A DNA stretch of 64,000 nt from JAEUMY01 sp031394355 (GCA_031394355.1 JANNSU010000081.1:25704-89703), one strand, 5' to 3'. Positions 33,638 to 42,686 are shown, counted from the stretch's first letter. Notes: generated by a model not told the origin, from the sequence alone. Numbers and translations are program-made.

Positions 33638-36082
33638 ATGAGCGTCAATCGTGCCGTCACGGGGGCGTGCCTGTTGCTGCTGTCGGTGATGGCTGCCAGT
33701 GGGCCGGTCGTCGTTCATGCGAAGCAGGCAAACGCTGTACCCGTGATCGACGATGCTGCAACGTCTGAAGCGCTTTCCCGACGCATCGCGGAATCCCGCC
33801 GCACTGGCATCTGGACAGTGCAGGAAGGTGATCATCTCTATCGCATCGCGCGGCATTTTTTCCCCGATGATCGGGTGATGATCGAGCGCGTGCGCACGCA
33901 GCTTATTGTCCGCAATGCCCATGCATTCCTCATGGGCAAGCCCGGGCTCCTCATCGTGGGGGCGAAACTCAATTTGCCGATAGAGTTGATCGAGCCGGCC
34001 CAGTTTATTAAACCCGCCACGCCTGTCAAGCCAAGCGTACCCGTTGCATCCGGGGCACCGAAGGCAGCTCCACCCTCAGGTCAGCCTGCGGCATCAACCA
34101 GCGCCAGGACGCCGACAACCGCGACGATTCCCGCCGCCGCTGTAGCGCAGGCGGACACCGTCATCACGCGGCTGGATCCTGGCGTACCCGCGGCAAGACC
34201 GGCAACGCAGACTGTGACGCCGCCTGCTTACGTGGACAAGGTCATCGAGGGTCTTTCCGGGTCCGATGAGTCTGTTGATATCGCCAGTGAGCAAACAGGG
34301 CGACCGGGACGCCGCACGCTCAGTGCGGGACTTTCCCATGTGGCTCGCGACCGGACAGGCAGCACATCGCGTGATACCGCCATCGATCTGCGCCTCACCA
34401 CAGAAACGCTGGACCATGGCGACTTCCGGCTCGATCTGCAGGGGGTCCGGTTCCAGCCCGGTCCACAGGACTTGCTGCCGTCACGCCGCAGTATCAATGG
34501 AACGCTGTTTCACTCCCAGTTTCCGTTACCCGGCGGCGTGACCGCTGACAGTGCCGTGGGTGTGGTGCGTTCGCTGCAACCGCTCTGGCTTTCCAGCTCT
34601 GCCCGGGTTGTACTGCCGAGCACGTTGATGTCCGGATTCACCACCCGTCTCGGTAGCGATCGTGGTGAAGCCCGGTTTGCTTATGGTGAACCTGGCCGCC
34701 TCGCGGGCGTCGGAATCCTTGACTTTGAACGCACCAGCGGACGGTTCGCGTCGGCAGCAGGAAGCTATGCCCTGGCACCCGGTTGGCAAGCGGGTGGCGC
34801 ATTGGTCAGGCTGACAGGAAGCAACATCGTCCCCGACCACACGGCAGTCACGGCAGCAATCGACTATGCGCCATCCAGCGCACTGCGCGGCAAGACCCAG
34901 CTTCTGGCCAATGCGGGCGGCAATCGCGGCGTCTGGTCCGACTGGGAGATCAATCATCAGCGTTGGCGCCACCGGACTGGTGTCTATCATCTCGATCCTG
35001 ACCTTCTGTTTGGTGATTCCCGACCACAAAGTGACGTGCGTGGTGCGTATTGGCGTTCCGAACTCCGTCGAGGATTCAACACGTTTGTAGTTGGCGTCGA
35101 CAGCAATCAGACGAATATTCGCAATGACGCTGCCCGCTCAGGCACGGCGAGCGACGGCGCCTACGGCAGTGCCGCCTTGCGGCTGGATCGCAACACTTCC
35201 GTCGGCGCGAGCCTGTCCTTGCGCAAGGAGCGGCCACGGCAAGGATCAGCTCTGCCACGAGAGGTGGTCGTTGCAAGTGCTTTTGGTTCCCGCCAGACAG
35301 GCCTCGGCTTCACCCGTATCGACGGCACAGTCAACCAGACCCGTGCACAAGACAGCGAAAAGGAATCCGTCACATCGGTTCAACTCTCCCATGACTTTCC
35401 CCGCTGGAACCAGGTGACCGTGTCTTCTTCACTTGCCATGACACGCGAGAACCTGGCGGACGGCCGTGTCAACCGCCAGGTGGCCACCGTCAGCCTGCGC
35501 GGTCCGCTCTTTGGCAGCATCGCCTGGGATGCCAACCTGTCCTGGGTAAATGTGGACAGTGAAGGGGAGGGCGAACGCGGCTACAACGCCAACGTCGGCA
35601 TGGATTGGCCCATCTCTTCAAACTGGGCGGCGAATCTGTCATGGCAACGCAATCAGGTTCGACCCGGTGCGGACAACCCGTTGAGCCCCTTCCGTCGCGA
35701 CAACACGGTATTGCTGAGTGTTCGATACGATGCGGCAAGCGGCGTGCCGTACCCGCGCATGGCAGGTCCAGGCGGTCGACTGGGTTCTGGAAATCTCTCC
35801 GGCGCGGTGTTTTACGACGAGAACGGTGACGGTGTGCGCCAGCCCTCTGAACGCGGCGCAGAAAACATTCTGCTGGTGTTGGACGGTCGGTTCTCCACAA
35901 CCACCAATCGCGAGGGGTACTACACGTTCGGCCCCGTTTCACTCGGCACCCATGCAATCAGCGTGCAACTCGAAAGAGTGCCGCTACCGTGGGGTCTCTC
36001 GGACGAGTCGCCTCGTCAAGTTGTGGTCAAGCTCCGGGAAGAAAGCCGGGTCGATATCGGGCTCACCCGCATCAGCCCCTAG
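33638..36082 (+). CDS. Usher-like outer-membrane beta-barrel protein with FimV-type LysM and SdrD-B-like domains
   Basis: The 814 residues begin with a signal peptide (to about 28, VVVHA). A FimV-like peptidoglycan-binding module (about 58-110: IWTVQEGDHLYRIARHFFPDD...LNLP) and a Pro/Ala/Thr-rich linker (about 112-205) follow. Next comes a long alternating beta-strand region rich in aromatic and glycine residues (about 225-715), then a C-terminal SdrD-B/Cna-B-like Ig domain (about 718-814: GAVFYDENGDGVRQPSERG...TTNREGYYTFGPV). It lacks the recognisable plug and C-terminal repeats of FimD/PapC ushers. It converges with a PapD-like chaperone and pilin-like operon 33 bp away, which suggests that it exports or anchors those subunits. 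This role is inferred from context. Confidence 0.75.
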   Translation: MSVNRAVTGACLLLLSVMAASGPVVVHAKQANAVPVIDDAATSEALSRRIAESRRTGIWTVQEGDHLYRIARHFFPDDRVMIERVRTQLIVRNAHAFLMGKPGLLIVGAKLNLPIELIEPAQFIKPATPVKPSVPVASGAPKAAPPSGQPAASTSARTPTTATIPAAAVAQADTVITRLDPGVPAARPATQTVTPPAYVDKVIEGLSGSDESVDIASEQTGRPGRRTLSAGLSHVARDRTGSTSRDTAIDLRLTTETLDHGDFRLDLQGVRFQPGPQDLLPSRRSINGTLFHSQFPLPGGVTADSAVGVVRSLQPLWLSSSARVVLPSTLMSGFTTRLGSDRGEARFAYGEPGRLAGVGILDFERTSGRFASAAGSYALAPGWQAGGALVRLTGSNIVPDHTAVTAAIDYAPSSALRGKTQLLANAGGNRGVWSDWEINHQRWRHRTGVYHLDPDLLFGDSRPQSDVRGAYWRSELRRGFNTFVVGVDSNQTNIRNDAARSGTASDGAYGSAALRLDRNTSVGASLSLRKERPRQGSALPREVVVASAFGSRQTGLGFTRIDGTVNQTRAQDSEKESVTSVQLSHDFPRWNQVTVSSSLAMTRENLADGRVNRQVATVSLRGPLFGSIAWDANLSWVNVDSEGEGERGYNANVGMDWPISSNWAANLSWQRNQVRPGADNPLSPFRRDNTVLLSVRYDAASGVPYPRMAGPGGRLGSGNLSGAVFYDENGDGVRQPSERGAENILLVLDGRFSTTTNREGYYTFGPVSLGTHAISVQLERVPLPWGLSDESPRQVVVKLREESRVDIGLTRISP

Positions 36083-36115
36083 ATGCTGGGAGGCTGCTAT
36101 AGGTCGCTGGCAAGC

Positions 36116-36931
36116 CTACTTGGCAATCGTGCTTTCCACTTTGGCCTTGCCACCTTCCCACTCGATCACGCCATTCAGTTTCAAAGGGAAATTCAACGTG
36201 CCAGATTTGGCAGCATCGCCCTGAACCCATAGCGGAATGGCCCGCAATTCGCCAGGCAGCACAGGTAAAGGGCTTACCGCAAAGTCCAGCGAAGCGCCTT
36301 TGGCATCCACGCCCGTCAATAGGCCTTCGGGGCGTGCATGCGCGTTGCCAACGTTGCGGAACATCGCAACCGGCGTTGTACGACCATTGACGATTCGTGT
36401 CTGGATGCCTTCCAGGCTCAGATCGGGCTTCGCGTCACCTACACGCAAATAGACAATCACACCGATGCGCCCGAGGATGGGAAGCTGGATATTGCCCATC
36501 TGTGCAGGTACGCCGGCGTCGGTGGCCTCCAGCATGATGGCGAAGCGGCACAGCCCGGGTTTCGCGTCGGGCGGAATATGCACTTCAAAGCGAAAGCGCC
36601 GCTTTCCCTTGCCGGCAACCCGCACTGTCAGTCGTTCGAGTCGAACCCATGGCCGACAACTGCCCGGAGCAAGCTCGTTGGCGTTGAAGTCCACACCCGC
36701 ATCGTCCCGAAGCACCCAGTCTGCGGTCTTGATGCTGTACTCGGCACCTTTGATGTCGTCATTGCCGATTTCGAGAACGTCCTTGACGATGTTTCCTGGA
36801 CGGGTATTCAGCTCGAAGCGGGCCGGAACGACATAGGCTGCAAATTGCGCCGCTGCGGGCAGGGCAAGCAGGGCCGTGGTCAGCATAGCGGCGGCAGCAA
36901 GACCTGCACGCAAGCGTTCAGCGAACTTCAA
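36116..36931 (-). CDS. PapD-like periplasmic chaperone
   Basis: TTG at 36931 gives 271 residues with a clean signal peptide (LAAAAMLTTALLALPAAAQF) and two Ig-like halves. The first has YVVPARFELNTRPGNIVKDVLEIGN, with PWVRLERLTVRVAGKGKRRFRFEV as the strand that in PapD proteins lines the subunit-binding edge. The second is YLRVGDAKPDLSLEGIQT...MFRNVGNAHARPEG. It would hold fibre subunits in the periplasm before export. The start overlaps the end of the upstream gene by 14 bp; longer in-frame starts have no signal peptide at the right place. It is the last gene of the pilin-like operon. Confidence 0.75.
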   Translation of the reverse strand: MKFAERLRAGLAAAAMLTTALLALPAAAQFAAYVVPARFELNTRPGNIVKDVLEIGNDDIKGAEYSIKTADWVLRDDAGVDFNANELAPGSCRPWVRLERLTVRVAGKGKRRFRFEVHIPPDAKPGLCRFAIMLEATDAGVPAQMGNIQLPILGRIGVIVYLRVGDAKPDLSLEGIQTRIVNGRTTPVAMFRNVGNAHARPEGLLTGVDAKGASLDFAVSPLPVLPGELRAIPLWVQGDAAKSGTLNFPLKLNGVIEWEGGKAKVESTIAK

Positions 36932-37409
36932 TTTCAAATTTGGGTTCAAAGCGAATTCCACGCTGGGTGAATCGGGTATCAATAAAAATGGTGAAATCGA
37001 AGAATTCCACAGTCTGGGCGCGCTCAATCAATCCATCAAATACCAGAGTGCGGCCGCCGGGCATGATGCTGCCAGCCTGCATGGCACCCCGTGCGCGCCA
37101 TTCTGCCCGCAAGCCCTCGGGAGCTGTTATGCCGGGAACGAGCTGCGGCAGGCTCAGAAATATCCTTGCTGACTTGCCGCGGAATTCGGCGGTATTGAGC
37201 CGGATTTCAAGATTGGGAACATCGACGACCATGCGCCCGATTCGTTCAGGCGAGAGGGCGTCTTCGCCTTGATACAACCATCTCGGTTTGACCTCAACAC
37301 GTTGTCGCGGGGAGGCGCTGTCATCCAACGATGATGCAACGACAACCTGCCAGGGTCCCAGGGTGGCGGCCATGCATGCCATCAGAAGAGTCTGTCCTGG
37401 CCATTTCAT
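36918..37409 (-). CDS. Secreted protein of unknown function in fibre operon
   Basis: The 163 residues have a signal peptide (LLMACMAATLGPWQVVVAS) and a beta-rich body with RVEVKPRWLYQGEDALSPERIG and EFFDFTIFIDTRFTQRGIRFEPKFEIEV. The family was not recognised; it could be a minor subunit or a second assembly factor. The start overlaps the upstream subunit gene by 4 bp (ATGA) and the end overlaps the chaperone gene. Confidence 0.7.
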   Translation of the reverse strand: MKWPGQTLLMACMAATLGPWQVVVASSLDDSASPRQRVEVKPRWLYQGEDALSPERIGRMVVDVPNLEIRLNTAEFRGKSARIFLSLPQLVPGITAPEGLRAEWRARGAMQAGSIMPGGRTLVFDGLIERAQTVEFFDFTIFIDTRFTQRGIRFEPKFEIEVR

Positions 37410-38002
37410 GGCATGCTCAATGTGTAGTTGACGGTGCCATCGTATCGGAAGGTTGCTGCGGCACCTGCAGCATAGACCTGCGCATTGAGAAATCGGAATC
37501 GTTTGCAGACGCCCACAGCCCTTGGTTCCGTGAAGGTCAGCAGCAATTGCCCTGCAATACCGAGGAAACTCCCACTCGGAATCTCCGCATCGGTTGACAC
37601 CCAGTCGATCTGATTGAACGGGATGGTTCTTCCGCCGGCGCTGGTAAGGTTTGCCGGGCTCGTCACGGTCAAGCTGGCAACACGGTTCAATGTTGCGTTG
37701 TCACGGGCTTGTGCAATGAATCGAACATGATTGGCCGGGCAGGCGGCGAAACCGCCACTCGCGGCTCCGGCTGCCACCGCGACGGTGCCCAAGATGGGCG
37801 TGCCGTTGCCTGCGTTGGCGCCCGTGACGGCAAAGGAGACCAGGTTGGTTCCGCCACCAGTCTGACCAATGCGCAAATAAATTTGCGGTGCACCGTCAGC
37901 GATGATGATTGTGACGGCAGAAGCGGAATGCATGATGACTAGCCCGCTTAGCCCGACAAGCATCGCGGAAACCCGGTTCATGGCTTTGCGGGCTCTCCTC
38001 AT
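37406..38002 (-). CDS. Pilin-like secreted subunit C
   Basis: The 198 residues have a signal peptide ending near MHSASAV and a beta-rich domain. The two Cys residues (CPANH, VCKRF) could form a disulfide. The last residues, DGTVNYTLSMP, match the tails of the two other subunits (xVxYTxxMP). It contains VSFAVTGANAGNGTPILGTVAV...GG, related to the ITFTVPA...G block of the others, but is more diverged, so it may be a tip or adaptor subunit. Start and stop overlap its neighbours by 4 bp each. Confidence 0.75.
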   Translation of the reverse strand: MRRARKAMNRVSAMLVGLSGLVIMHSASAVTIIIADGAPQIYLRIGQTGGGTNLVSFAVTGANAGNGTPILGTVAVAAGAASGGFAACPANHVRFIAQARDNATLNRVASLTVTSPANLTSAGGRTIPFNQIDWVSTDAEIPSGSFLGIAGQLLLTFTEPRAVGVCKRFRFLNAQVYAAGAAATFRYDGTVNYTLSMP

Positions 38003-38643
38003 GGCATCGTCGCCGTGTACGTTACCCGACCACCCCGTGCGCTGGTCCCGTACGTACCCGGCGCCGGGACGGTTGAATTGACGTAGCCAAACGTCCAGGT
38101 CGCGGTGCGGTTGGTGACAAACGGCGCCGTCGTCAGTACTGGCAAACTCGTGGTACCGCCTGCATTGCTCAGCGTGGGTGCCGGCAGGTTGGCATCGCTC
38201 GTCAGTGTGGAAATCTGGTTGTAGTTGATTCGCGGATCTCCCAAAACGCCGTTGCCAAGTCCGAGGCCTCCACTGTTGTTGGTCGCGGTGATGGTGACTT
38301 GGCCATTGTTTGCTACCACCTGCACTGTGGCAGCCGTACCACCGCCGGCCTCGCCGCCGGTTCCTGCGATGGAAGAACCCAGTCCCACCTGGGTGGCGGG
38401 GACTGTAAACGTGATCGCATTGATGACCGCGCCGGTTGCCCCAACGCGAAAACGAAGAAACCTCGGATAGTTGATCCGGAAGTTCAGATTCCGCGTGAGG
38501 GTGAACGGTGCCGCATTATCCGTGCCGTCAGATGCGAATACAGGCTGAGGAACCATACCGGGCAACGCAATGGTGAGCGTAACTGCTGCGGTCAGCACGA
38601 ACCGCTTGCACCGTGAAGGACTTCGATCGTGACAGTAGTTCAT
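37999..38643 (-). CDS. Pilin-like secreted subunit B
   Basis: The 214 residues have a signal peptide (to about 38, PQPVFAS). The mature part shares with subunit A the blocks AITFTVPA, GTGG, NGQVTITATN, LPAPTL, WTFGY/WTYSY, GTYG and the C-terminal GRVTYTATMP. It has no cysteine in the mature part. ATG at 38643 gives the longest signal; an internal start is unlikely. It is separated from subunit A by a hairpin attenuator. Confidence 0.8.
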   Translation of the reverse strand: MNYCHDRSPSRCKRFVLTAAVTLTIALPGMVPQPVFASDGTDNAAPFTLTRNLNFRINYPRFLRFRVGATGAVINAITFTVPATQVGLGSSIAGTGGEAGGGTAATVQVVANNGQVTITATNNSGGLGLGNGVLGDPRINYNQISTLTSDANLPAPTLSNAGGTTSLPVLTTAPFVTNRTATWTFGYVNSTVPAPGTYGTSARGGRVTYTATMP

Positions 38644-38661
38644 GTGGTGCCAGAAAAGGAA

Positions 38662-38681
38662 AGGGGCATCTTCATGCCCCT
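38662..38681 (-). terminator. Hairpin terminator/attenuator between pilin-like genes
   Basis: AGGGGCAT (38662-38669) pairs with ATGCCCCT (38674-38681) around a 4-nt loop. On the minus strand the stem is followed by TTTCCTTTTCT. It lies 30 bp past the subunit A stop and before subunit B, as expected for partial termination that makes A the major subunit. Confidence 0.65.
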
Positions 38682-38711
38682 ATTGTTCCCTTCATCTTTG
38701 GCTGACGCAAC

Positions 38712-39332
38712 TTAGGGCATGGTTGCAGTGTAGGTAACACGACCGCGGCCCACGCCGCCGTAGGTGCCGGCTGCGGGCGTTACCGTGTTGATGTAGCTGT
38801 ATGTCCATGTGCCCGTCAGGTTCGTGACCCTGCCTGTGACGGTAGGCATGGATGTCGTGCTGCCAGCATCAGTCAAGGTCGGTGCGGGCAGCGCTAGGTT
38901 TGAAGGTGTCGTGGTGATCTGCGTCAGGGGGATGAACTCTGCAGGCGCGCCAGTTCCGAGGCCATTGCCACCACCGTCGTTGGTGGCTGTGATCGTGACC
39001 TGACCGTTGTTGCCAATGAGGCGAACGTTTGCAGCGGAGGCTGCTGCATCACCGCCGGTCCCGGCGACGGCGGATGCATCGCCAATATTGGCAGCAGGTA
39101 CTGTAAAGGTGATTGCGCCAATCGCGCCGTTGGCAACCAGCGGCGTCAGTGCGCCGGGACCGACACCAAAGAACAGGAAAGCCGGAATGATCACGATGAA
39201 ATCGTGTCGGGCGGCAGCCGAAAAGGGGACAGGAACCGTGTCGATCACGGACTCCGCCATGGCGGTACCCGACACGACCGCGGCAGAGGCGAGAACTGTG
39301 GCAGCAAGTTTCTTGGTATTCAGCATTTTCAT
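38712..39332 (-). CDS. Pilin-like secreted subunit A (probable major subunit)
   Basis: The 206 residues have a classical signal peptide (KKLAATVLASAAVVSGTAMA, cleaved before ESV) and a glycine/threonine/alanine-rich, cysteine-free beta domain ending in GRGRVTYTATMP. It shares most blocks with subunit B. AGGAGA is well placed before ATG at 39332. It is the first gene of the five-gene minus-strand operon and carries a strong CRP-type box upstream and an attenuator downstream, both consistent with high expression. A structural role in a surface fibre is inferred from paralogy, the chaperone and the usher-like gene. Confidence 0.8.
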   Translation of the reverse strand: MKMLNTKKLAATVLASAAVVSGTAMAESVIDTVPVPFSAAARHDFIVIIPAFLFFGVGPGALTPLVANGAIGAITFTVPAANIGDASAVAGTGGDAAASAANVRLIGNNGQVTITATNDGGGNGLGTGAPAEFIPLTQITTTPSNLALPAPTLTDAGSTTSMPTVTGRVTNLTGTWTYSYINTVTPAAGTYGGVGRGRVTYTATMP

Positions 39333-39400
39333 TCAATTCTCCTAAATTTTTCTGCTTGGATGCCGATGACAGACAAGCGGTGATCGGCAAAGTACGACCG

Positions 39401-39444
39401 AATATTGCTCTCCAATCAAGACAATATCTGTGAACCCGTTCACA
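39401..39444 (-). promoter_or_regulatory. CRP/Vfr/Clp-type box and promoter of the pilin-like operon
   Basis: TGTGAACCCGTTCACA at 39429-39444 is a perfect TGTGA-N6-TCACA palindrome. On the minus strand a -10-like AATATT lies at 39406-39401, at the spacing expected for class II CRP activation. The first gene starts at 39332. The 172-bp gap up to nnr holds nothing else obvious. Confidence 0.65.
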
Positions 39445-39504
39445 AGGTCTTAATTTTTCAGGCTTTTGGGATGAACGGCAGAAATTCACCGCTCGACGGC
39501 AGAC

Positions 39505-40971
39505 CTACTTTGAGGTGTTCAGTACTATCCGGCAGGCTATTGCGACTTCCCCTGCCGTGAGGCCTGCCGGACCCCGCTGATCAGCCACGCAAAGATCGGC
39601 CGCCTTTCCATGTGCCCAGACACCTAGACAGGCAGCTGCCCAAGGCTCCATGCCCTGGGCAACGAGAGCACCAAGGAGGCCTGCCAGCACATCCCCCATC
39701 CCTGCAGCAGCCATGCCTGGATTACCTGTCGAGTTGATTGCCCATTGACCGTCGGGATGCGCGACCACGGTCCCGGCACCCTTCAGGACAACAATGGCGC
39801 CATGCCGGGACGCCATCTCACGCGCTGAGGCAACGCGATGGTTGTTGACTTCGAGTGCGCTGGTCCCCATCAGCCGCCCAGCCTCGGCGGGATGTGGCGT
39901 GAGAATGGACAGTACTGCTCGGCGCTTCAATGCACTTTGAAGGGCGCGCCCTTTGGCAAGCAGGTTCAATGCATCCGCATCGAGTACGAGGCAGGAAGGG
40001 GACTTGAGTGCCAGTTCAAGCAGCGAGCGGGCTGCATCGGCCATCCCCAGACCCGGGCCAATCACGAGGCTGGACAGGCCCTCCAGCTCCACTACTTCTT
40101 TGGGGCGACGGTACATGACTTCCGGATACAGCCAGTCAACACTGGCATGCTCATCATCCAGGGCGCCCAGGAAAACTTTTCCTGAGCCGGCAAAAAGGGC
40201 GGCACGACTGGCCAATACGGCAGCGCCTGTCATGCCTCGACAGCCGCCGACGATGCCGGTGATGCCAAATGCGCCCTTGTGGCTGCTCCGTGACCGCGCC
40301 GCAAGCTTGATCGCCGGTCCGTTTTCTCCTAAAAGCCAGCCACACTCAGCCTGTTCCAGATCGGTATCCACACCAAGACTGGCGATATGGACATTACCTG
40401 CGACATTGACGCCCATTGCCGTATGCAGACCCGGTTTGTCGCTGATGAAGGTTATGGTGTCCCTGGCTTGGATACAAGCGCCGGGAGTCGTGCCTTGGTC
40501 AGCATCCAGACCGCTTGGGACATCCAAAGACAACACGGGAATTCCGGATGCGTTGACCTGTTCGATCAGCGCTTCCAGCTCAGGCGATGGGGCTCGCGTG
40601 AGACCAATTCCAAATAGGCCGTCGATGATGAGGTCTTGTGGTTCCCCGGACCAGACGCTGCGTTCCTCGCCGCCGCTTGCCAGAAACGACTCTCTCGCAT
40701 GAATGGCCTCTGCGGCCTTTGGCATACCAATCGACAGCACAGTCACGTTGAACCAGGCGGCGCGTAGCAAGTCTGCCGCAACCCAGGCGTCCCCACCATT
40801 GTTGCCGGGACCGGCAAGCACAAGAATTCGACCGCCACCGGATGTACATAGGGTGGAGGCAAGGGTGGCGGCAGCCTTCGCTGCCTGAAGCATCAGCGAA
40901 CTGCCAGTTTGCCTGCTGGCGTATGCCGCCTCGATGGCTCGAATGGCGCTGGTTTGCAGAAGGCGATGCAT
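39505..40971 (-). CDS. nnr: Bifunctional NAD(P)HX epimerase/ADP-dependent dehydratase
   Basis: The 488 residues fuse an N-terminal YjeF_N epimerase (about 1-210: VLAGPGNNGGDAWVAADLL, IIDGLFGIGLTR) and a C-terminal ribokinase-like dehydratase (about 225-488: VIGPGLGM, LVLDADALNLLA, LTPHPAEAGRLMG, NSTGNPGMAAAGMGDVLAG). Together they repair hydrated NADH and NADPH. ATG at 40971 (MHRLLQTSAIRAIE) is chosen. It begins 7 bp after nadB on the same strand. Confidence 0.95.
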   Translation of the reverse strand: MHRLLQTSAIRAIEAAYASRQTGSSLMLQAAKAAATLASTLCTSGGGRILVLAGPGNNGGDAWVAADLLRAAWFNVTVLSIGMPKAAEAIHARESFLASGGEERSVWSGEPQDLIIDGLFGIGLTRAPSPELEALIEQVNASGIPVLSLDVPSGLDADQGTTPGACIQARDTITFISDKPGLHTAMGVNVAGNVHIASLGVDTDLEQAECGWLLGENGPAIKLAARSRSSHKGAFGITGIVGGCRGMTGAAVLASRAALFAGSGKVFLGALDDEHASVDWLYPEVMYRRPKEVVELEGLSSLVIGPGLGMADAARSLLELALKSPSCLVLDADALNLLAKGRALQSALKRRAVLSILTPHPAEAGRLMGTSALEVNNHRVASAREMASRHGAIVVLKGAGTVVAHPDGQWAINSTGNPGMAAAGMGDVLAGLLGALVAQGMEPWAAACLGVWAHGKAADLCVADQRGPAGLTAGEVAIACRIVLNTSK

Positions 40972-40978
40972 GAACAGG

Positions 40979-42592
40979 TCAGGGCGGCGTGAGAATCGTG
41001 TCATGCGCTTCGGCCAACTGCCCGGGATGATCCAGGCTGTAATGCAGCCCACGGCTCTCATGCCGGGCCATGGCGCAGCGGACGATCAGGTCAGCAGAAG
41101 CAACAAGGTTGCGTAGCTCGATCAGGTCGTTGCTGATGCGAAAATTGGCGTAATACTCCTGGATCTCGGATTTCAGGAGTTCAATTCGGTGCTGTGCTCT
41201 CGCCAGTCGCTTGTTGGTTCGTACAATACCGACGTAGTCCCACATGAACCGTCGGAGTTCTTCCCAGTTGTGCGAGATAACGACTTCCTCATCCCGGTCG
41301 GAGACACGGCTTTCATCCCATTCGGGAAGCTCCGGCGAATCATCAGCCCGGTTTGACAGGATGTGTCGCGACGCGGCTTCGGAAAAGACCAGGCATTCGA
41401 GCAAGGAATTGCTGGCAAGGCGGTTCGCGCCGTGCAGTCCCGTGCAGGCCACCTCTCCCAATGCATAGAGCCCGGGCAGGTCGGTTTGTCCATGCAAGTC
41501 AGTGACCAGCCCCCCGCAGGTGTAATGGGCAGCGGGCACAACGGGAATGGGATCGCGCGTGATATCGATTCCAAACTCTTTGCACTTGGCGAGGATATTG
41601 GGAAAGTGCCCTTCCAGAAACGATTCAGACTTGTGTGAAATATCCAGGAACACACAGTCCAGACCGCGCTTTTTCATCTCGAAGTCGATAGCCCGCGCGA
41701 CCACGTCTCGCGGCGCCAACTCGGCCCGGGTGTCGTGGTCAGGCATGAAGCGGCGTCCACCTTGCGGCGCAGCCAGATGTGCGGGCAGTTTCAGGTGCCC
41801 GCCTTCTCCGCGCACGGCCTCCGTGATCAGAAAGCTCTTTGCAGCAGGATGAAACAGGCAAGTAGGGTGGAACTGGATGAATTCGAGGTTTGCCACGCGA
41901 CATCCCGCGCGCCATCCCATGGCAAGCCCGTCGCCTGTCGCGACATCAGGATTGGTGGTGTATAGATAGGCCTTTCCGGCCCCGCCTGTCGCGAGGGCGG
42001 TAAAGCGGGCAGAGATCGTAACGACCTTGTCGGCAACTTTGTCGAGGACATAGGCACCCAGGCAACGATTGGGGCCGGATGTTCGTCCGCCCATCTTTCG
42101 CGACGTGATGAGGTCTACCGCGATGTGGCCTTCGAGTACCGTGATGTTCGAATGGGACTTAAGACGCGACAACAGGGTTTGCTGGACCGCTTTCCCGGTT
42201 GCATCGGCAGCGTGGGCAATCCGGCGGTGACTGTGTCCGCCTTCTCGTGTCAGGTGAAGGGCAGTATGGTTTTCTTCATCCCGGTCGAAGGGTACCCCCT
42301 GTTCAACCAGCCAATCTATGGCAGCGCGACCGTTTTCCACTACATGGCGAACGGTATCTTCATGGCAAAGCCCCGCCCCCGCAACGAGCGTGTCCTGAAT
42401 ATGCTCATCGACTGAGTCATCGCCTGCAAGAACGGCAGCAATACCGCCCTGCGCCCAGGCGCTGGCCGCATCCATCAATTCGTTCTTGGTGATCAGGCAG
42501 ACGCGTACTGGCGGCTCTGAATCGGCCAGCCGGAGCGCCAACGACATGCCGGCCAATCCGCTGCCAATGATCAGCGCATCATATTGATTCAT
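40979..42592 (-). CDS. nadB: L-aspartate oxidase
   Basis: This FAD enzyme oxidises L-aspartate to iminoaspartate for quinolinate and NAD synthesis. The 537 residues show the FAD motif ALIIGSGLAGMSLALRL, SAWAQGGIAAVL, HLTREGGHSHRRIAHAADATG, DGLAMGWRAG and the C-terminal GLYALGEVACTGLHGANRLASNSLLE, then the fumarate-reductase-type C-terminal helical domain. It is divergent from rpoE, as in other gammaproteobacteria, and followed by nnr. Confidence 0.97.
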   Translation of the reverse strand: MNQYDALIIGSGLAGMSLALRLADSEPPVRVCLITKNELMDAASAWAQGGIAAVLAGDDSVDEHIQDTLVAGAGLCHEDTVRHVVENGRAAIDWLVEQGVPFDRDEENHTALHLTREGGHSHRRIAHAADATGKAVQQTLLSRLKSHSNITVLEGHIAVDLITSRKMGGRTSGPNRCLGAYVLDKVADKVVTISARFTALATGGAGKAYLYTTNPDVATGDGLAMGWRAGCRVANLEFIQFHPTCLFHPAAKSFLITEAVRGEGGHLKLPAHLAAPQGGRRFMPDHDTRAELAPRDVVARAIDFEMKKRGLDCVFLDISHKSESFLEGHFPNILAKCKEFGIDITRDPIPVVPAAHYTCGGLVTDLHGQTDLPGLYALGEVACTGLHGANRLASNSLLECLVFSEAASRHILSNRADDSPELPEWDESRVSDRDEEVVISHNWEELRRFMWDYVGIVRTNKRLARAQHRIELLKSEIQEYYANFRISNDLIELRNLVASADLIVRCAMARHESRGLHYSLDHPGQLAEAHDTILTPP

Positions 42593-42659
42593 CAGGAAAA
42601 TCCGTCAAGAGTTTGAGCGCTTTCGCTACACAGCCAAAGGGTTTGCGTGTGTGCCGGGT

Positions 42660-42686
42660 GAACTATTTCAACGCTACTGAGGTCAA
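42660..42686 (+). promoter_or_regulatory. RpoE-type (ECF) autoregulatory promoter
   Basis: GAACTA at 42660-42665 and GGTCAA at 42681-42686 with a 15-bp spacer resemble the sigma-E consensus GAACTT...GGTCnnA. It lies about 290 bp upstream of the rpoE ATG in the 384-bp nadB/rpoE gap. The rest of the gap is an open frame continuous with rpoE but without a convincing start. Confidence 0.55.
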
